Assembly (NCBI GenBank): GCA_009702325.1
Contig: WLID01000001.1
Location: forward strand, 682,001-746,000
DNA from: Actinomycetota bacterium
GTDB lineage: Bacteria; Actinomycetota; Thermoleophilia; Gaiellales; Gaiellaceae
Direction: 5' to 3'
Length of the DNA: 64,000 nt
Part shown: positions 44,182-55,637 of the stretch, one piece after another
How the letters are laid out: each line of letters begins with the position of its first letter
Position numbering within the stretch: the stretch's first letter is position 1
Notes under the pieces: model-generated
The model's database searches: none
Told to the model about the DNA's origin: nothing
Seen by the model: only the letters and a program-made list of their open reading frames with translations
Made by a program: the position numbers and the translations under genes

Positions 44182-44517
44182 TCAAGCCGACGACGAGGCG
44201 TCGTACGTGTCCTGCTGTTTCACGAATCCAATCGGGAACCGGGGTTCCGCACTCACGGCAGTGAGCCTGCGCACGCTGAGGATCAGCGCCTCGGGCGCGA
44301 TGATGAGCTGAATCTCGTCCGGAGTGGTGAACGTCAGAAAAGGGGTTAGTAGGCCGATGGTCTTGACCCGAATGGCTGCCCCTGGCGCGTGTACGTACCA
44401 AGCGATCTCCTCGTCTGGATCAGAATTGCTTGCGAGGAGATGTCGGGCCGTGTCTTGCAGAGCCTCGAATGCGCGGTCCGCTGGTGTCGGGATGGATGGC
44501 ATAAGCGGGGTCTCCAC
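44182..44517 (-). CDS. Hypothetical protein, 111 residues
   Basis: Small soluble protein. The sequence PTPADRAFEALQDTARHLLASNSDPDEEIAWYVHAPGAAIRVKTIGLLTPFLTFTTPDEIQLIIAPEALIL has amphipathic helices then beta strands, with normal composition for this genome. No family recognised. Start could be 44517 or the ATG five codons later. Lies between tRNA-Ser genes in the accessory-looking stretch. Confidence 0.45.
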   Translation of the reverse strand: METPLMPSIPTPADRAFEALQDTARHLLASNSDPDEEIAWYVHAPGAAIRVKTIGLLTPFLTFTTPDEIQLIIAPEALILSVRRLTAVSAEPRFPIGFVKQQDTYDASSSA

Positions 44518-44634
44518 GCACCCACGCTATCTCGGTGAGACTCTGCGCGCCAGTTGCGCGCCAGTCGTGGTTCTTTCTATGCGGTTCTATGCCCCTACCT
44601 GCGGATGAAGCACGACCGGACTCGGGCGACGCAA

Positions 44635-44675
44635 GAGAGCCAGAAACCCGCGCGTGCTGCGGGTTCCTGGCTCTC
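44635..44675 (-). terminator. Terminator of tRNA-Ser(CGA)
   Basis: A 17-nt arm (44635-44651) and its near-perfect complement (44659-44675) flank a 7-nt loop, a few bases past the tRNA 3' end. Confidence 0.7.
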
Positions 44676-44681
44676 CGTGAG

Positions 44682-44768
44682 CGGAGGGGAGAGGATTTGA
44701 ACCTCCGATCCATTTGCATGGATAACGGTTTTCGAGACCGCCGCATTCGACCGCTCTGCCACCCCTCC
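44682..44768 (-). tRNA. tRNA-Ser (anticodon CGA)
   Basis: Acceptor GGAGGGG pairs with CCCCTCC, discriminator G. Anticodon arm GCGGT-CTCGAAA-ACCGT gives CGA. Variable arm ATCCATGCAAATGGAT is long, as for class II. The 3' CCA is not encoded. Confidence 0.96.
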
Positions 44769-44856
44769 GAACGCGCTACAGACTAGCGGCCACTCGCTGA
44801 GAACCGAGCGGCTGCCGCTCTCGTGGGTGTTCGGCTGCACCGAACGGAGGTTGACC

Positions 44857-44885
44857 GTGGGGGAGAACCGGCGGTTCTCCCCCAC
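44857..44885 (-). terminator. Perfect 13-bp hairpin between tRNA-Ser genes
   Basis: GTGGGGGAGAACC (44857-44869) pairs perfectly with GGTTCTCCCCCAC (44873-44885) over a 3-nt loop, 10 nt past the tRNA-Ser(GCT) end. Confidence 0.7.
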
Positions 44886-44894
44886 GCGTACAGG

Positions 44895-44985
44895 CGGAGA
44901 AGGAGGGATTCGAACCCTCGAGGCAGGGATTACCCCACCTAACGCCTTAGCAGGGCGCCGCCTTCAGCCACTCGGCCACTTCTCC
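44895..44985 (-). tRNA. tRNA-Ser (anticodon GCT)
   Basis: Acceptor GGAGAAG pairs with CTTCTCC, discriminator G. Anticodon arm GCGCC-CTGCTAA-GGCGT gives GCU. Long variable arm (TTAGGTGGGGTAATCCCTGCC). The 3' CCA is not encoded. Confidence 0.96.
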
Positions 44986-45086
44986 GGGAGCGCCATCGTA
45001 CCGAGATGGCGCAAGGGTCATCGGCGCATCCGCTAGCGGGATGAGTTGCTCCGGTACGGAGGTGAGGTCGCTGCGACGGAAGCGGA

Positions 45087-45575
45087 CTAGGCGACGCTGG
45101 CGATGTACGCCGCGACGTCCTGGATCTGCTCGTCGGTGAGCTTGCCAGCGAACGCGGGCATCGTGCCCTTACCGTTCGTCACCCGGTCAACGATGACGTC
45201 AGCCGCAGACTTCGTCTCATCGAGGTTGGGGCCGACAGCGCCAGCTGCATCAGCGTCTGCCAGAACATGACAAGCACCGCACCCGTTCGCAGTGAAGACC
45301 GTCTTACCGTTCGCCGCATCACCGGTCGATGCTGTTGCTGCAGCGACAGCCGGCTCACCCTCAGCCTCTTTCTTCTCTTTGCCGAAGACGAGGACGGTGG
45401 CCATCATCGCGAGGAACAGCACCACGCAAAGCACGAGATAGATCGGCATGTGCTTGCCCGGGAAGTTCGGGCTCTTCGTCGGTAGCACGAAAGCTGAGAT
45501 CACCGAGAAGACGATGAAGATGCCGCCCATTGTCGCGAGGGCGATCTCTTGTGAGGTGGAAAGAGCGAAGATCAC
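45087..45575 (-). CDS. Membrane-anchored monohaem cytochrome c
   Basis: Protein of 162 residues with two N-terminal membrane helices (residues ~9-30 and ~45-65), an Ala/Glu-rich linker and a class I cytochrome c domain. Haem site is NGCGACHVLADA (CxxCH); the sixth ligand is the methionine of KGTMPAFAGKLTDEQ. YIASVA ends the domain. It probably shuttles electrons on the outer face of the membrane to an oxidase not present here. GTG start gives the first helix; longer readings add polar residues only. Confidence 0.9.
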   Translation of the reverse strand: MIFALSTSQEIALATMGGIFIVFSVISAFVLPTKSPNFPGKHMPIYLVLCVVLFLAMMATVLVFGKEKKEAEGEPAVAAATASTGDAANGKTVFTANGCGACHVLADADAAGAVGPNLDETKSAADVIVDRVTNGKGTMPAFAGKLTDEQIQDVAAYIASVA

Positions 45576-45597
45576 GGGCGGGAGCTTAGAGGATCTC

Positions 45598-46395
45598 TCA
45601 GATCGATGCGTCAGTTCCCTCAGCGGCAGCATGCGAATGCTCGTCGCCGTGGGAATCGGACGTTTCCGGGGCTACGACAGCAGCGGCCATTTCGGCACCC
45701 GTGTCGTCTGAATCTGCGGCGTCTTCTGCGGTGTCTTCACGCAGATAGAGCATCTCGTAGGCGACTGCTGCGATCGTTGCGCCTGCGAGCGGCCCGACGT
45801 ACCAAACCCAGAAGTCCGTCCACTCGCCTGATGCGAGCTGCGGGCCGAACGCGCGGGCCGGGTTCATTGCGGCGCCTGTGAGGCCGCCACCCATGAGGAT
45901 GTCGAGCGTGATCGTCAGGCCGATGCCGAGCCCGGCGATCTGCTTGAACGAGCCGCGCGAGTCGACGGCTGTGGCGAAGATCACCCAGACGAGGAAGAAC
46001 GTGAGGACAGCTTCGATCGCGACGGCCTTACCGGCGTTGATCGTGTGGTCGATCGAGGGGGCTCCGAGGTGGAGCGTCGACTTGCCGCCGGGCGGGAGCA
46101 CCCACCAGAGCAGCAGTGCGGCGAGCGTTGCACCCGCGAGCTGCACGATCCAGTAGAAGGCGGCGAGGCTCGCCTCGATGCGCCGTGTGATCAGGAAAGC
46201 GAACGTGACGGCGGGGTTGAAGTGACCGCCTGAGATCATCCCGACCGACGAAACCATCACGGCAATCACAAGGCCGTGAGCGAACGCGGCACCGACGAGA
46301 TCGCCATAGATCAGCGAGCCACAGCCAATGAAGATGAGGGCGAACGTGCCGACGAACTCGGCTACGCCACGCTTGAGGAAGTCACCTGCGAGCAT
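45598..46395 (-). CDS. MIP-family channel (aquaporin or glycerol facilitator)
   Basis: Six-helix channel of 265 residues. The two half-helix motifs are GGHFNPAVTFAFL and GAAMNPARAFGPQL; both NPA boxes are intact. AEFVGTFALIFIGCGS opens helix 1. Spacing and the aromatic/arginine region favour a water channel. The C-terminal 45 residues are acidic and His-rich (DSHGDEHSHAAAEG), unusual for aquaporins and possibly metal-binding. Lies 22 nt upstream of the cytochrome c gene on the same strand. Confidence 0.92.
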   Translation of the reverse strand: MLAGDFLKRGVAEFVGTFALIFIGCGSLIYGDLVGAAFAHGLVIAVMVSSVGMISGGHFNPAVTFAFLITRRIEASLAAFYWIVQLAGATLAALLLWWVLPPGGKSTLHLGAPSIDHTINAGKAVAIEAVLTFFLVWVIFATAVDSRGSFKQIAGLGIGLTITLDILMGGGLTGAAMNPARAFGPQLASGEWTDFWVWYVGPLAGATIAAVAYEMLYLREDTAEDAADSDDTGAEMAAAVVAPETSDSHGDEHSHAAAEGTDASI

Positions 46396-46523
46396 CGTGG
46401 GCGGGATCTTACGGGCACGGACGGACGGACGGAGTGGGTTGAAGCACGCTTTTCGACCGGACACGAGAACTTGCGGTCACAATAGAACGCCACTCGCACT
46501 CCCCTCGAACAAAGGACGCATCG

Positions 46524-46922
46524 ATGCCTCTGACACCAGATCAGGCCGCCTTTCTACGCGACAACGCGTTTCCCGCTGTGCTCACCGCGCTTCGCCCCGA
46601 CGGTTCACCTCATTCCACGGTTGTGTGGATGCACGAAGACAACGGCGACGTTGTCGTGAATACGGCGCTTGGTCGTGCGAAGGATCGTTTCCTGCGCAAC
46701 GATGGTCGGGCTTCGGTTGTCGTCGTCGATCCGACGAACCAGTACAAGTGGGTTGGCGTGTCCGGAGCGGCGACGCTCGAGACCGAAGGTGCGTACGAGC
46801 AGATCGACCAGCTTTCGAACAAGTATCTCGGCAAGGACTATCCGTGGCGGAGCCCGGATGAGACGCGTGTGACGGTTCGGATCAAGGCCGAGAAGGTTGA
46901 CGCGATGGGGTTCGACGCCTGA
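46524..46922 (+). CDS. F420/PPOX-class flavin-split-barrel oxidoreductase
   Basis: Protein of 132 residues. LRDNAFPAVLTALRPDGSPHSTVVWMHEDNGDVVVNTALGRAKDRFLRND matches the TIGR03618-type PPOX/F420 family (the RAKDRFLR segment contacts cofactor), and VSGAATLETEGAYEQIDQL is typical. Likely binds F420 or FMN. AAAGGA precedes the ATG by about 8 nt. The next frame starts on its stop codon. fbiC, needed to make F420, is 2.5 kb downstream. Confidence 0.9.
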   Translation: MPLTPDQAAFLRDNAFPAVLTALRPDGSPHSTVVWMHEDNGDVVVNTALGRAKDRFLRNDGRASVVVVDPTNQYKWVGVSGAATLETEGAYEQIDQLSNKYLGKDYPWRSPDETRVTVRIKAEKVDAMGFDA

Positions 46923-47539
46923 GCGCCGCGTTTCGTATCTATCGCATCCCGTTCTCAACCAATGTCGAGCGGGTTGCGCTTGCGGCCGCATACAAGGGGC
47001 TTGAGGTCGAGTGGATTGACGTCGACCGCGACGATCGTTCCGCGATCGTCGCGGTCAGCGGCCAAGACTTGGTGCCCGTTCTTGTGTCGGGCGACGAGGT
47101 CGTCGTGGATTCGCCGGTCATCCTCCGGTGGATTGACGATCGCTTCCCGGAGCCGCCGCTGTGGCCGCCCACCGAGCCCGAACGGTCTGAGGCCGACGTG
47201 TTTGTGGAGTGGTTCAACGGTGTTTGGAAGCGGCCACCCAACGAGCTTGCCGCTGAGCTTGAACGTGACGAGCCGGACGCAGCCGTGGTTGCCGCGCTCG
47301 GCAGTCGCCTTGCGGGGCTGACGGACGTGTTTGAAGGGCTGCTTGCCGACCGCGACTATCTGCTTGGGGCGTTTGGCATCGCGGACGTCGTCGCCTACCC
47401 GTTCCTTCGGTACGCGGTTGATCGCGACCCGACCGACGCGGAGCTGTTCCACCAGGTGCTGCGCGACCACGTGACCACGAACGGCCGGCCACGCTTTGCC
47501 GCATGGCTTGAGCGGATGAGCAACCTCCCGTACGCATGA
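46919..47539 (+). CDS. GST-like protein with probable CTG start
   Basis: Thioredoxin-fold plus helical protein of 206 residues: [58 protein letters not shown], then an all-helical half ending [17 protein letters not shown] and RFAAWLERM. The N-terminal fold is only complete if reading begins at CTG 46919, which overlaps the PPOX stop (CTGA). The first ordinary start, GTG 47069, would cut the first beta-alpha-beta unit. Overlaps the DUF255 gene by 4 nt at its end. Confidence 0.75.
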   Translation: MSAAFRIYRIPFSTNVERVALAAAYKGLEVEWIDVDRDDRSAIVAVSGQDLVPVLVSGDEVVVDSPVILRWIDDRFPEPPLWPPTEPERSEADVFVEWFNGVWKRPPNELAAELERDEPDAAVVAALGSRLAGLTDVFEGLLADRDYLLGAFGIADVVAYPFLRYAVDRDPTDAELFHQVLRDHVTTNGRPRFAAWLERMSNLPYA

Positions 47540-49428
47540 ACCGTCTTGGCATTGAGACGAGCCCGTATCTCCTGCAGCACGCGGAGAATCCGGTCGATTG
47601 GTACCCCTGGGGCTCGGAGGCGTTCGCGCGCGCCACGGCCGAGGACAAACCGATCCTGCTCTCGATCGGCTACATGGCCTGCCACTGGTGCCATGTGATG
47701 GAGCGCGAGTCGTTCGAGGATCAGGCGACTGCTGATCTGATGAACGAGCACTTCGTGTGCATCAAGGTCGACCGCGAAGAGCGCCCCGACGTCGACTCGG
47801 TCTACATGGATGCTGTCGTGTCGCTCTCGGGTCATGGTGGCTGGCCGATGACGGTGTTCCTGACACCTGACGCGAGGCCGTTCTATGGGGGCACGTACTT
47901 CCCGCCGGAGTCGCGGCATGGCCTGCCCGGGTTCAAGCGTGTGCTCGAATCGCTGGCCGACACATGGCGCACCAAGCGCGGTGATGTGGAGGAGGCAGCT
48001 TCGGGGCTGACCGAATACCTCCAGGCAGCGGCTTCGGTTGCGGGTGCGCCTGGCGTACCAGAGCGGCAGGTGCTCGACACGGCCGCGTCGGCGCTCCGCG
48101 AAGGGTTCGACTACGTGTGGGGCGGCTGGGGACGCTCGCCGAAGTTCCCACCTGCCTGCACCCTTGAGTTTCTGCTCCGCCGCGACGAGCGCGAGCTCAC
48201 GCGGCTCACGCTCGACGGTATGGCCGCGGGCGGGATGTACGACGTCGTCGGTGGCGGCTTCCACCGGTACTCGGTCGATGAGCGCTGGCTCGTTCCGCAC
48301 TTCGAGAAGATGCTGTACGACAACGCGCAGCTGGCGCTCGCGTACCTGCACGGCTGGCGTGTGCACAAGGCTGAGCGCTACCGCGAGATCGTCGAGGAGA
48401 CGATCGCCTACATGCTGCGCGAGCTGCGGCTTCCAACGGGTGGATTTGCGTCGGCGCAGGATGCCGACACAGACGGCGTCGAGGGGTTGACCTTCACGTG
48501 GGCTCCGGGTGAGGGCGCGCCCGACAAGCTCCTTGAGCCGTTCGAACACGGTCGGTCGATCATTCGAGGCCAGATCGATCCGGACGAACGCGCGCAGCTC
48601 TTTGCGTTGCGCGAGCTGCGGCCGAAGCCGGCGCTCGACGACAAGGCGGTCGCCTCGTGGAACGGCCTTGCGCTTGCCGCGCTTGCCGAGTGCGGACGGG
48701 TGCTTGAGCGGCCTGAATGGATCGATGCGGCACGGAGCGCCGCGTCGTTCCTGCTTGGCCCGATGTCGTCGAACGGCCGCTTGCGGCGCACGTGGCGTGA
48801 CGGGATCGGCAAGGGGGATGGGTATCTCGAGGATTACGCCGACGTGGCGAACGGCCTGATCGAGCTGCACGTCGCTACTGGCGAGATCCGCTGGCTGAAC
48901 GAGGCGCATCGCCTTGCGTCACTCGCGATCGAGCTCTTTGGCGACGACGAGGGCGGCGGCTTCTTCCACACTGCTGCCGACGCCGAGAAGCTCGTCGCGC
49001 GGAAGAAGACGTTCGACGACCATCCAACGCCGAGCGGGAACGCGATGTTCGCCTACGTGCTGATTCGGCTTGGGCGCATCTACGGCAACACCGACTTTGA
49101 GGAGCGCGCCGAGGGTGTCCTTCGCCTTCTCGCGAAGGGGCTTGAGACGGCGCCAACTGCCTACGGCTTCGGCTTGGTGGCACTCGACCTGTATCTGGCC
49201 TCGCCGCGGGAGATCGCGATTGTCGGCTCACCGCTTTCCGACGTTGCGCGCGCCGCGATGGCGACCTGGGATCCGCACGCGGTCGTCGCTTACGGCCCCA
49301 CCGACGAGATTCCGCTGCTTGAGGGTAAGACGTTTGTCGACGGTCAGCCTGCGGTGTATGTGTGCGAGCGCTTCGCCTGCCAGGCGCCGATCACCGACGC
49401 GGCCGCGTTCTCGGGCAACGTGTCGTGA
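47536..49428 (+). CDS. DUF255 thioredoxin-domain protein (YyaL/SPATA20-like)
   Basis: Protein of 630 residues. N-terminal thioredoxin-like domain with [20 protein letters not shown] (CHWC near residue 50) and [13 protein letters not shown]-type segment ([19 protein letters not shown]), then a six-hairpin-like helical barrel with [51 protein letters not shown] and [12 protein letters not shown]. This architecture is highly conserved across life but its reaction is unproven. It overlaps the upstream GST-like gene by ATGA and runs up to fbiC. Confidence 0.94.
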   Translation: MNRLGIETSPYLLQHAENPVDWYPWGSEAFARATAEDKPILLSIGYMACHWCHVMERESFEDQATADLMNEHFVCIKVDREERPDVDSVYMDAVVSLSGHGGWPMTVFLTPDARPFYGGTYFPPESRHGLPGFKRVLESLADTWRTKRGDVEEAASGLTEYLQAAASVAGAPGVPERQVLDTAASALREGFDYVWGGWGRSPKFPPACTLEFLLRRDERELTRLTLDGMAAGGMYDVVGGGFHRYSVDERWLVPHFEKMLYDNAQLALAYLHGWRVHKAERYREIVEETIAYMLRELRLPTGGFASAQDADTDGVEGLTFTWAPGEGAPDKLLEPFEHGRSIIRGQIDPDERAQLFALRELRPKPALDDKAVASWNGLALAALAECGRVLERPEWIDAARSAASFLLGPMSSNGRLRRTWRDGIGKGDGYLEDYADVANGLIELHVATGEIRWLNEAHRLASLAIELFGDDEGGGFFHTAADAEKLVARKKTFDDHPTPSGNAMFAYVLIRLGRIYGNTDFEERAEGVLRLLAKGLETAPTAYGFGLVALDLYLASPREIAIVGSPLSDVARAAMATWDPHAVVAYGPTDEIPLLEGKTFVDGQPAVYVCERFACQAPITDAAAFSGNVS

Positions 49429-49433
49429 CCCAC

Positions 49434-49448
49434 TACGCTTCCGACATG
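49434..49448 (+). promoter_or_regulatory. -10 hexamer giving a leaderless fbiC mRNA
   Basis: TACGCT at 49434-49439 is followed by 6 nt and the ATG at 49446; no SD. This is in the DUF255 stop region, so fbiC may have its own transcript besides any read-through. Confidence 0.6.
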
Positions 49449-51770
49449 GAGCTCCTTGGGCGCCCCCTCGATGACCTGATGGCCGAGGCGCGCGCCGTGC
49501 GCGACACCCATCGCGGTCGGCTCATCACCTACAGCCCGAAGGTGTTCATTCCGCTGACGAAGCTCTGTCGCGACGTATGCCACTACTGCACGTTTGCGCA
49601 CCCGCCCCGGCGTGGCGAGCGGGCGTTCATGACGATCGACGAGGTGCTTGAGGTTGCGCGCGCCGGTGAGGCTGCCGGCTGCCGCGAAGCGCTCTTCACG
49701 CTCGGCGACAAGCCAGAGCTGCGCTACGCGGCCGCTCGCGAGGAGCTTGCCGACCTTGGCTGTGCGACGACGATCGAGTACCTCGCTCGCGCCGCGCAGG
49801 CGGTGCTCGACGAGACGACGCTCCTGCCGCACATCAACCCTGGTGTGTTGACGGCGGAGGACTTCGCGCTGCTCCGTCCGGTTGCTGCCTCGATGGGGTT
49901 GATGGTCGAGACGAGTTCGCCGCGGCTTTCGGAGCGGGGTGGGCCGCATTTCGGCTCCCCCGACAAGCTGCCGGAGGCGCGGTTTGAGACGCTTCGTCTT
50001 GCCGGCGAGGCGCGCGTTCCGTTCACAACGGGGATCTTGATTGGGATCGGCGAGACCCGCGCGGAGCGCATCGAGGCGCTTGAGCGGATTGCGGCGGCTG
50101 GCCCACACATCCAAGAGGTGATCGTCCAGAACTTCCGTGCCAAGGAAGGGACGAAGATGGCCGCCTCGGTTGAGCCGCCGCTGGAGGAGTTGCTGTGGAC
50201 GATCGCGGTTGCCCGGCTGATCCTGCCGCCTCGGATCGCCCTGCAAGCTCCGCCGAACCTCACCGAGGATTTCGCACAGCTCCTTGATGCGGGTATCGAC
50301 GATTGGGGCGGTGTGTCGCCGGTCACGGTCGATCACGTCAATCCCGAGGCGCCGTGGCCTGAGGTCGATCTTCTCCGTCAGGCAACGCGCAGCCGTGGCT
50401 TTGAACTTGTGCCGCGGCTGACGGTCTACCCGGCGTTTCTCGATTCCGAGTGGATCGACCCCGCCGTGCTGCCGCACGTGTTGCAGATCTCTGACTCGCT
50501 CGGCCTCGCACGCGAAGATGGCTGGGCGCCTGGTGAGCCTGGTGCGATCCCGTTTGTCGTCTCGCGCGATGCGCTGCCGATCGACACGCGCGACGAGCTC
50601 GGCGAAGACGAGATCGCTCGCCTCTTCCGGGCCCGCGGTGAGGAACGCGAGCGCGTGTTTGCAGCTGCCGATCACCTTCGGCGCGAGGTGAACGGAGACG
50701 TTGTCACCTACATCGTGACGCGCAACATCCAGTACACGAACGTCTGTTACTTCAAGTGCGGCTTCTGCGCGTTCTCGAAGGGCAAGCTCGCGGCGAACCT
50801 GCGAGGAGAGCCATTCCTGGTTCCGCACACCGAGATCGTGCGCCGGGTCGAGGAGGCGTGGGATCGGGGTGCCACGGAGGTGTGTCTCCAGGGCGGCATC
50901 CACCCGTCGTTCGATGGCGACTACTACGCCTCGGTTGTGCGCGCGATCAAGGACGCGGTGCCTGACATCCACGTGCACGCGTTCAGCGCCCTGGAGATCT
51001 GGCAGGGAGCTGCGACGCTCGGGGTGCCGCTGAAGGAGTATCTCGCGCGGCTTCGCGACGAAGGGCTCGCGTCGCTGCCAGGGACGGCGGCCGAAGTGTT
51101 GGATGACGAGATTCGCGCGCTGATCTGCCCCGACAAGATCAACTCGGCGCAATGGCTTGAGGTGCACGAGGCCGCGCACGCGGTGGGACTGCGTTCCAAC
51201 AACACGATCATGTACGGCCACGTTGAGGGGCCTGCGGCCTGGGCGCGTCACCTGGTGCGCGTGCGGGAGCTGCAGCAGCGAACCGGCGGGTTCACCGAGT
51301 TTGTTCCACTCCCGTTCGTGCACATGGAGGCGCCGATGTATTTGAAGGGCCGTGCACGAAGCGGCCCGACGTTTGGCGAGATGCTCCTCATGCACGCCGT
51401 TGGGCGACTGGCGTTGCATGGGCAGATCGACAACATCCAGGTGTCGTGGGTGAAGGCCGGCCCGGAAGGGGTCAAGCAGGCCCTGCGTGCAGGTGTGAAC
51501 GACCTCGGCGGGACGTTGATGAACGAATCGATCTCGCGGGCTGCCGGGTCGGAATGGGGACAGGAGTTGGCGCCGGAGCAGATGGAAGCGTTGATCAAGA
51601 GTGCTGGCCGGATCCCGCGGCAGCGGACGACGCTGTACGGCACTCCTGCGGCCGAGCAGGTCGAGAGGTCGTTCGGGGCCGCTCCGCTCGCGGAGCCGTG
51701 GAATCCGCACGTCAACGAGGCGCAGCTGCCTCGTCCGGTACGCCTCGTGCGGCCGGCGAACGCCGCCTAG
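49446..51770 (+). CDS. fbiC: FO synthase, CofG-CofH fusion
   Basis: Two radical-SAM modules in one chain (774 residues) that build 7,8-didemethyl-8-hydroxy-5-deazariboflavin, the chromophore of F420. CofG half: LCRDVCHYCTFAHPP (C-x3-C-x2-C) then GDKPELRY and HINPGVLTAEDFALL. CofH half from about residue 400: NVCYFKCGFCAFSKGK, CLQGGIHPSFDGDYY, HAFSALEI and RSNNTIMYGHVE. Fusion is the actinobacterial form. ATG 49446 is chosen for the leaderless promoter; GTG 49425 overlaps the preceding stop. Confidence 0.96.
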   Translation: MELLGRPLDDLMAEARAVRDTHRGRLITYSPKVFIPLTKLCRDVCHYCTFAHPPRRGERAFMTIDEVLEVARAGEAAGCREALFTLGDKPELRYAAAREELADLGCATTIEYLARAAQAVLDETTLLPHINPGVLTAEDFALLRPVAASMGLMVETSSPRLSERGGPHFGSPDKLPEARFETLRLAGEARVPFTTGILIGIGETRAERIEALERIAAAGPHIQEVIVQNFRAKEGTKMAASVEPPLEELLWTIAVARLILPPRIALQAPPNLTEDFAQLLDAGIDDWGGVSPVTVDHVNPEAPWPEVDLLRQATRSRGFELVPRLTVYPAFLDSEWIDPAVLPHVLQISDSLGLAREDGWAPGEPGAIPFVVSRDALPIDTRDELGEDEIARLFRARGEERERVFAAADHLRREVNGDVVTYIVTRNIQYTNVCYFKCGFCAFSKGKLAANLRGEPFLVPHTEIVRRVEEAWDRGATEVCLQGGIHPSFDGDYYASVVRAIKDAVPDIHVHAFSALEIWQGAATLGVPLKEYLARLRDEGLASLPGTAAEVLDDEIRALICPDKINSAQWLEVHEAAHAVGLRSNNTIMYGHVEGPAAWARHLVRVRELQQRTGGFTEFVPLPFVHMEAPMYLKGRARSGPTFGEMLLMHAVGRLALHGQIDNIQVSWVKAGPEGVKQALRAGVNDLGGTLMNESISRAAGSEWGQELAPEQMEALIKSAGRIPRQRTTLYGTPAAEQVERSFGAAPLAEPWNPHVNEAQLPRPVRLVRPANAA

Positions 51771-51775
51771 CGACG

Positions 51776-53038
51776 CTACGACTCGAGCGCGAAGAGGTCG
51801 TCGAGCGTTTCGCGCCGACGGATGAGCCGGGCGTGACCATCGGCGACGAGCACCGCCGCGGGGCGCAGCAGCGCGTTGTAGTTCGACGCCATCGAGAGCG
51901 TGTAGGCGCCCGTTGCGGGTACGGCGAGGACGTCGCCGCGGTGTGGTTCCGGGAGCTCGACCCGGTCGATCAAGACGTCGCCCGACTCGCAGTGCTTTCC
52001 GGCGACGGTGAAGCGGCCGACCGTCTCGTCGTCGACGCGGTCCGCGAGCACCGCGGTGTACCGAGCCTGATAGAGCGCCCGCCGCGGGTTGTCAGACATG
52101 CCGCCGTCAACCGCCACGTACGTCGTTCCGTCGGCGGCCTGCTTCACGGTTCCCACCGAGTAGAGGGTGACTCCCGCGCGGCCGACGAGCGAACGGCCCG
52201 GCTCCATCATCACGGCGACGGGCGGCAGGCCATGCTCGGCCCAGGCGCGTTCAAGCTCGGCTGCGACCTGCCCGGCGAAGTCATGGATCGACGGGCGAGG
52301 ATCTTCGGGCGCGGTCGCGACCCCGAGGCCGCCGCCGATATCGATCGTCTTCGGCGTCCAGCCCGTCTCGGTGCGTGCGCGTGCAGCGAAGGCGGCGATC
52401 CAGTCGGCCGTCATCAGCGCGGCACCCGCATCGAAGAGCTGTGACCCGATGTGGGTGTGGAGCCCTTCCAGCCAAGGTGCGTGTCGGATCGCATCGAGCG
52501 CAACCTCGGGCGGAACCCCGAACTTCGACCCGTGGTGGGCGGTGCGGATCGCTTCGTGCGTGTCGGCGTCGATCCCGGGAGTGATGCGCAGGATGCCGCG
52601 CTCGATGCCAGCGGCCTTCGCCCGGTCGAGCTCCTCAAGCGAGTCGATCGCGACGAGCGCCCCCACGGCGGCTGCCGCTGCGAGCTCAGCGTCGGACTTG
52701 TTGTTGCCGTGCACGACGATCTCCGCACCCGTGTATCCCGCACGTTGCGCGAACGCGAGCTCGCCAAGCGACGCAACATCTGCACCAATGCCTTCCTCGC
52801 GCAGGATGCGCAACACCTCGACATTCGGGAACGCTTTCGACCCAAAGTGGATGTGAACGTTGGGGGCGGCGGCGCGGTAGGCGCGAGCGCTCGAACGGAT
52901 CGTCGCTTCGTCGTACACGAGGAGCGGCGTGCCATAGGTTGCCGCGAGCTCCGATGCGGCGACCCCGCCAATGCTCAGGCGACCGCCGAGTGAGGCGGCA
53001 GTCTCGGGGAAGAGCGAGAGGACTTCGGTGTTGCTCAC
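51776..53038 (-). CDS. lysA: Diaminopimelate decarboxylase
   Basis: PLP enzyme (420 residues) making lysine from meso-diaminopimelate. The cofactor lysine is in HIHFGSKAFPNVEVL; the phosphate-binding site is DIGGGLGV; HTHIGSQLFD and MMEPGRSLVGRAG are substrate and cofactor contacts; the active-site cysteine lies in GKHCESGDVL near the C-terminus. Start GTG 53038. Divergent from leuS with its leader. Confidence 0.96.
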   Translation of the reverse strand: MSNTEVLSLFPETAASLGGRLSIGGVAASELAATYGTPLLVYDEATIRSSARAYRAAAPNVHIHFGSKAFPNVEVLRILREEGIGADVASLGELAFAQRAGYTGAEIVVHGNNKSDAELAAAAAVGALVAIDSLEELDRAKAAGIERGILRITPGIDADTHEAIRTAHHGSKFGVPPEVALDAIRHAPWLEGLHTHIGSQLFDAGAALMTADWIAAFAARARTETGWTPKTIDIGGGLGVATAPEDPRPSIHDFAGQVAAELERAWAEHGLPPVAVMMEPGRSLVGRAGVTLYSVGTVKQAADGTTYVAVDGGMSDNPRRALYQARYTAVLADRVDDETVGRFTVAGKHCESGDVLIDRVELPEPHRGDVLAVPATGAYTLSMASNYNALLRPAAVLVADGHARLIRRRETLDDLFALES

Positions 53039-53088
53039 AGCTCGATTCTGCCTGCACACGGCGTTTCACCCCACCGAGGAGGCCTCGC

Positions 53089-53094
53089 TACACT
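53089..53094 (+). promoter_or_regulatory. -10 hexamer of the leuS leader
   Basis: TACACT, 8 nt before the GTG of the leader peptide. Closer to consensus than anything else between lysA and leuS on this strand. Confidence 0.55.
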
Positions 53095-53102
53095 CGGAAA
53101 CA

Positions 53103-53183
53103 GTGCAGGATCTGCTGACGAGCCTCTCGCAGTTCGAGGGGCTTTTTCGTTTCTCGGGATCGACGACACAAGGGAATTGCTGA
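53103..53183 (+). CDS. Leucine-rich leader peptide upstream of leuS
   Basis: Twenty-six codons from a GTG immediately behind a -10 hexamer: VQDLLTSLSQFEGLFRFSG and a short polar tail, ending TGA 2 nt before the leuS ATG. Leucine codons stand at positions 4, 5 (CTG CTG), 8 and 14. The leucine pair lies just upstream of the 5' arm of an intrinsic terminator inside the ORF. The layout is that of a ribosome-sensed attenuator for leucyl-tRNA synthetase. Translation of this frame is not proven. Confidence 0.6.
   Translation: MQDLLTSLSQFEGLFRFSGSTTQGNC
53121..53150 (+). terminator. Intrinsic terminator / attenuator in the leuS leader
   Basis: AGCCTCTCG (53121-53129) pairs over 9 bp with CGAGGGGCT (53135-53143), one G-U, loop 5 nt, followed by TTTT then CG. 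Upstream lysA is divergent, so the only transcript it can act on is that of leuS. Confidence 0.75.
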
Positions 53184-53185
53184 CA

Positions 53186-55636
<2,451 letters not shown>

Positions 55637-55637
55637 C

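Noticed and set aside
49344-51710. Antisense frame of 788 codons across fbiC
   Set aside because: Long antisense frames arise from GC-rich codon bias. The sense strand has two complete radical-SAM domains, the antisense none.
53103-53185. T-box riboswitch upstream of leuS
   Set aside because: The leader is only about 85 nt and has no specifier stem or T-box sequence; the peptide-attenuator reading fits better.
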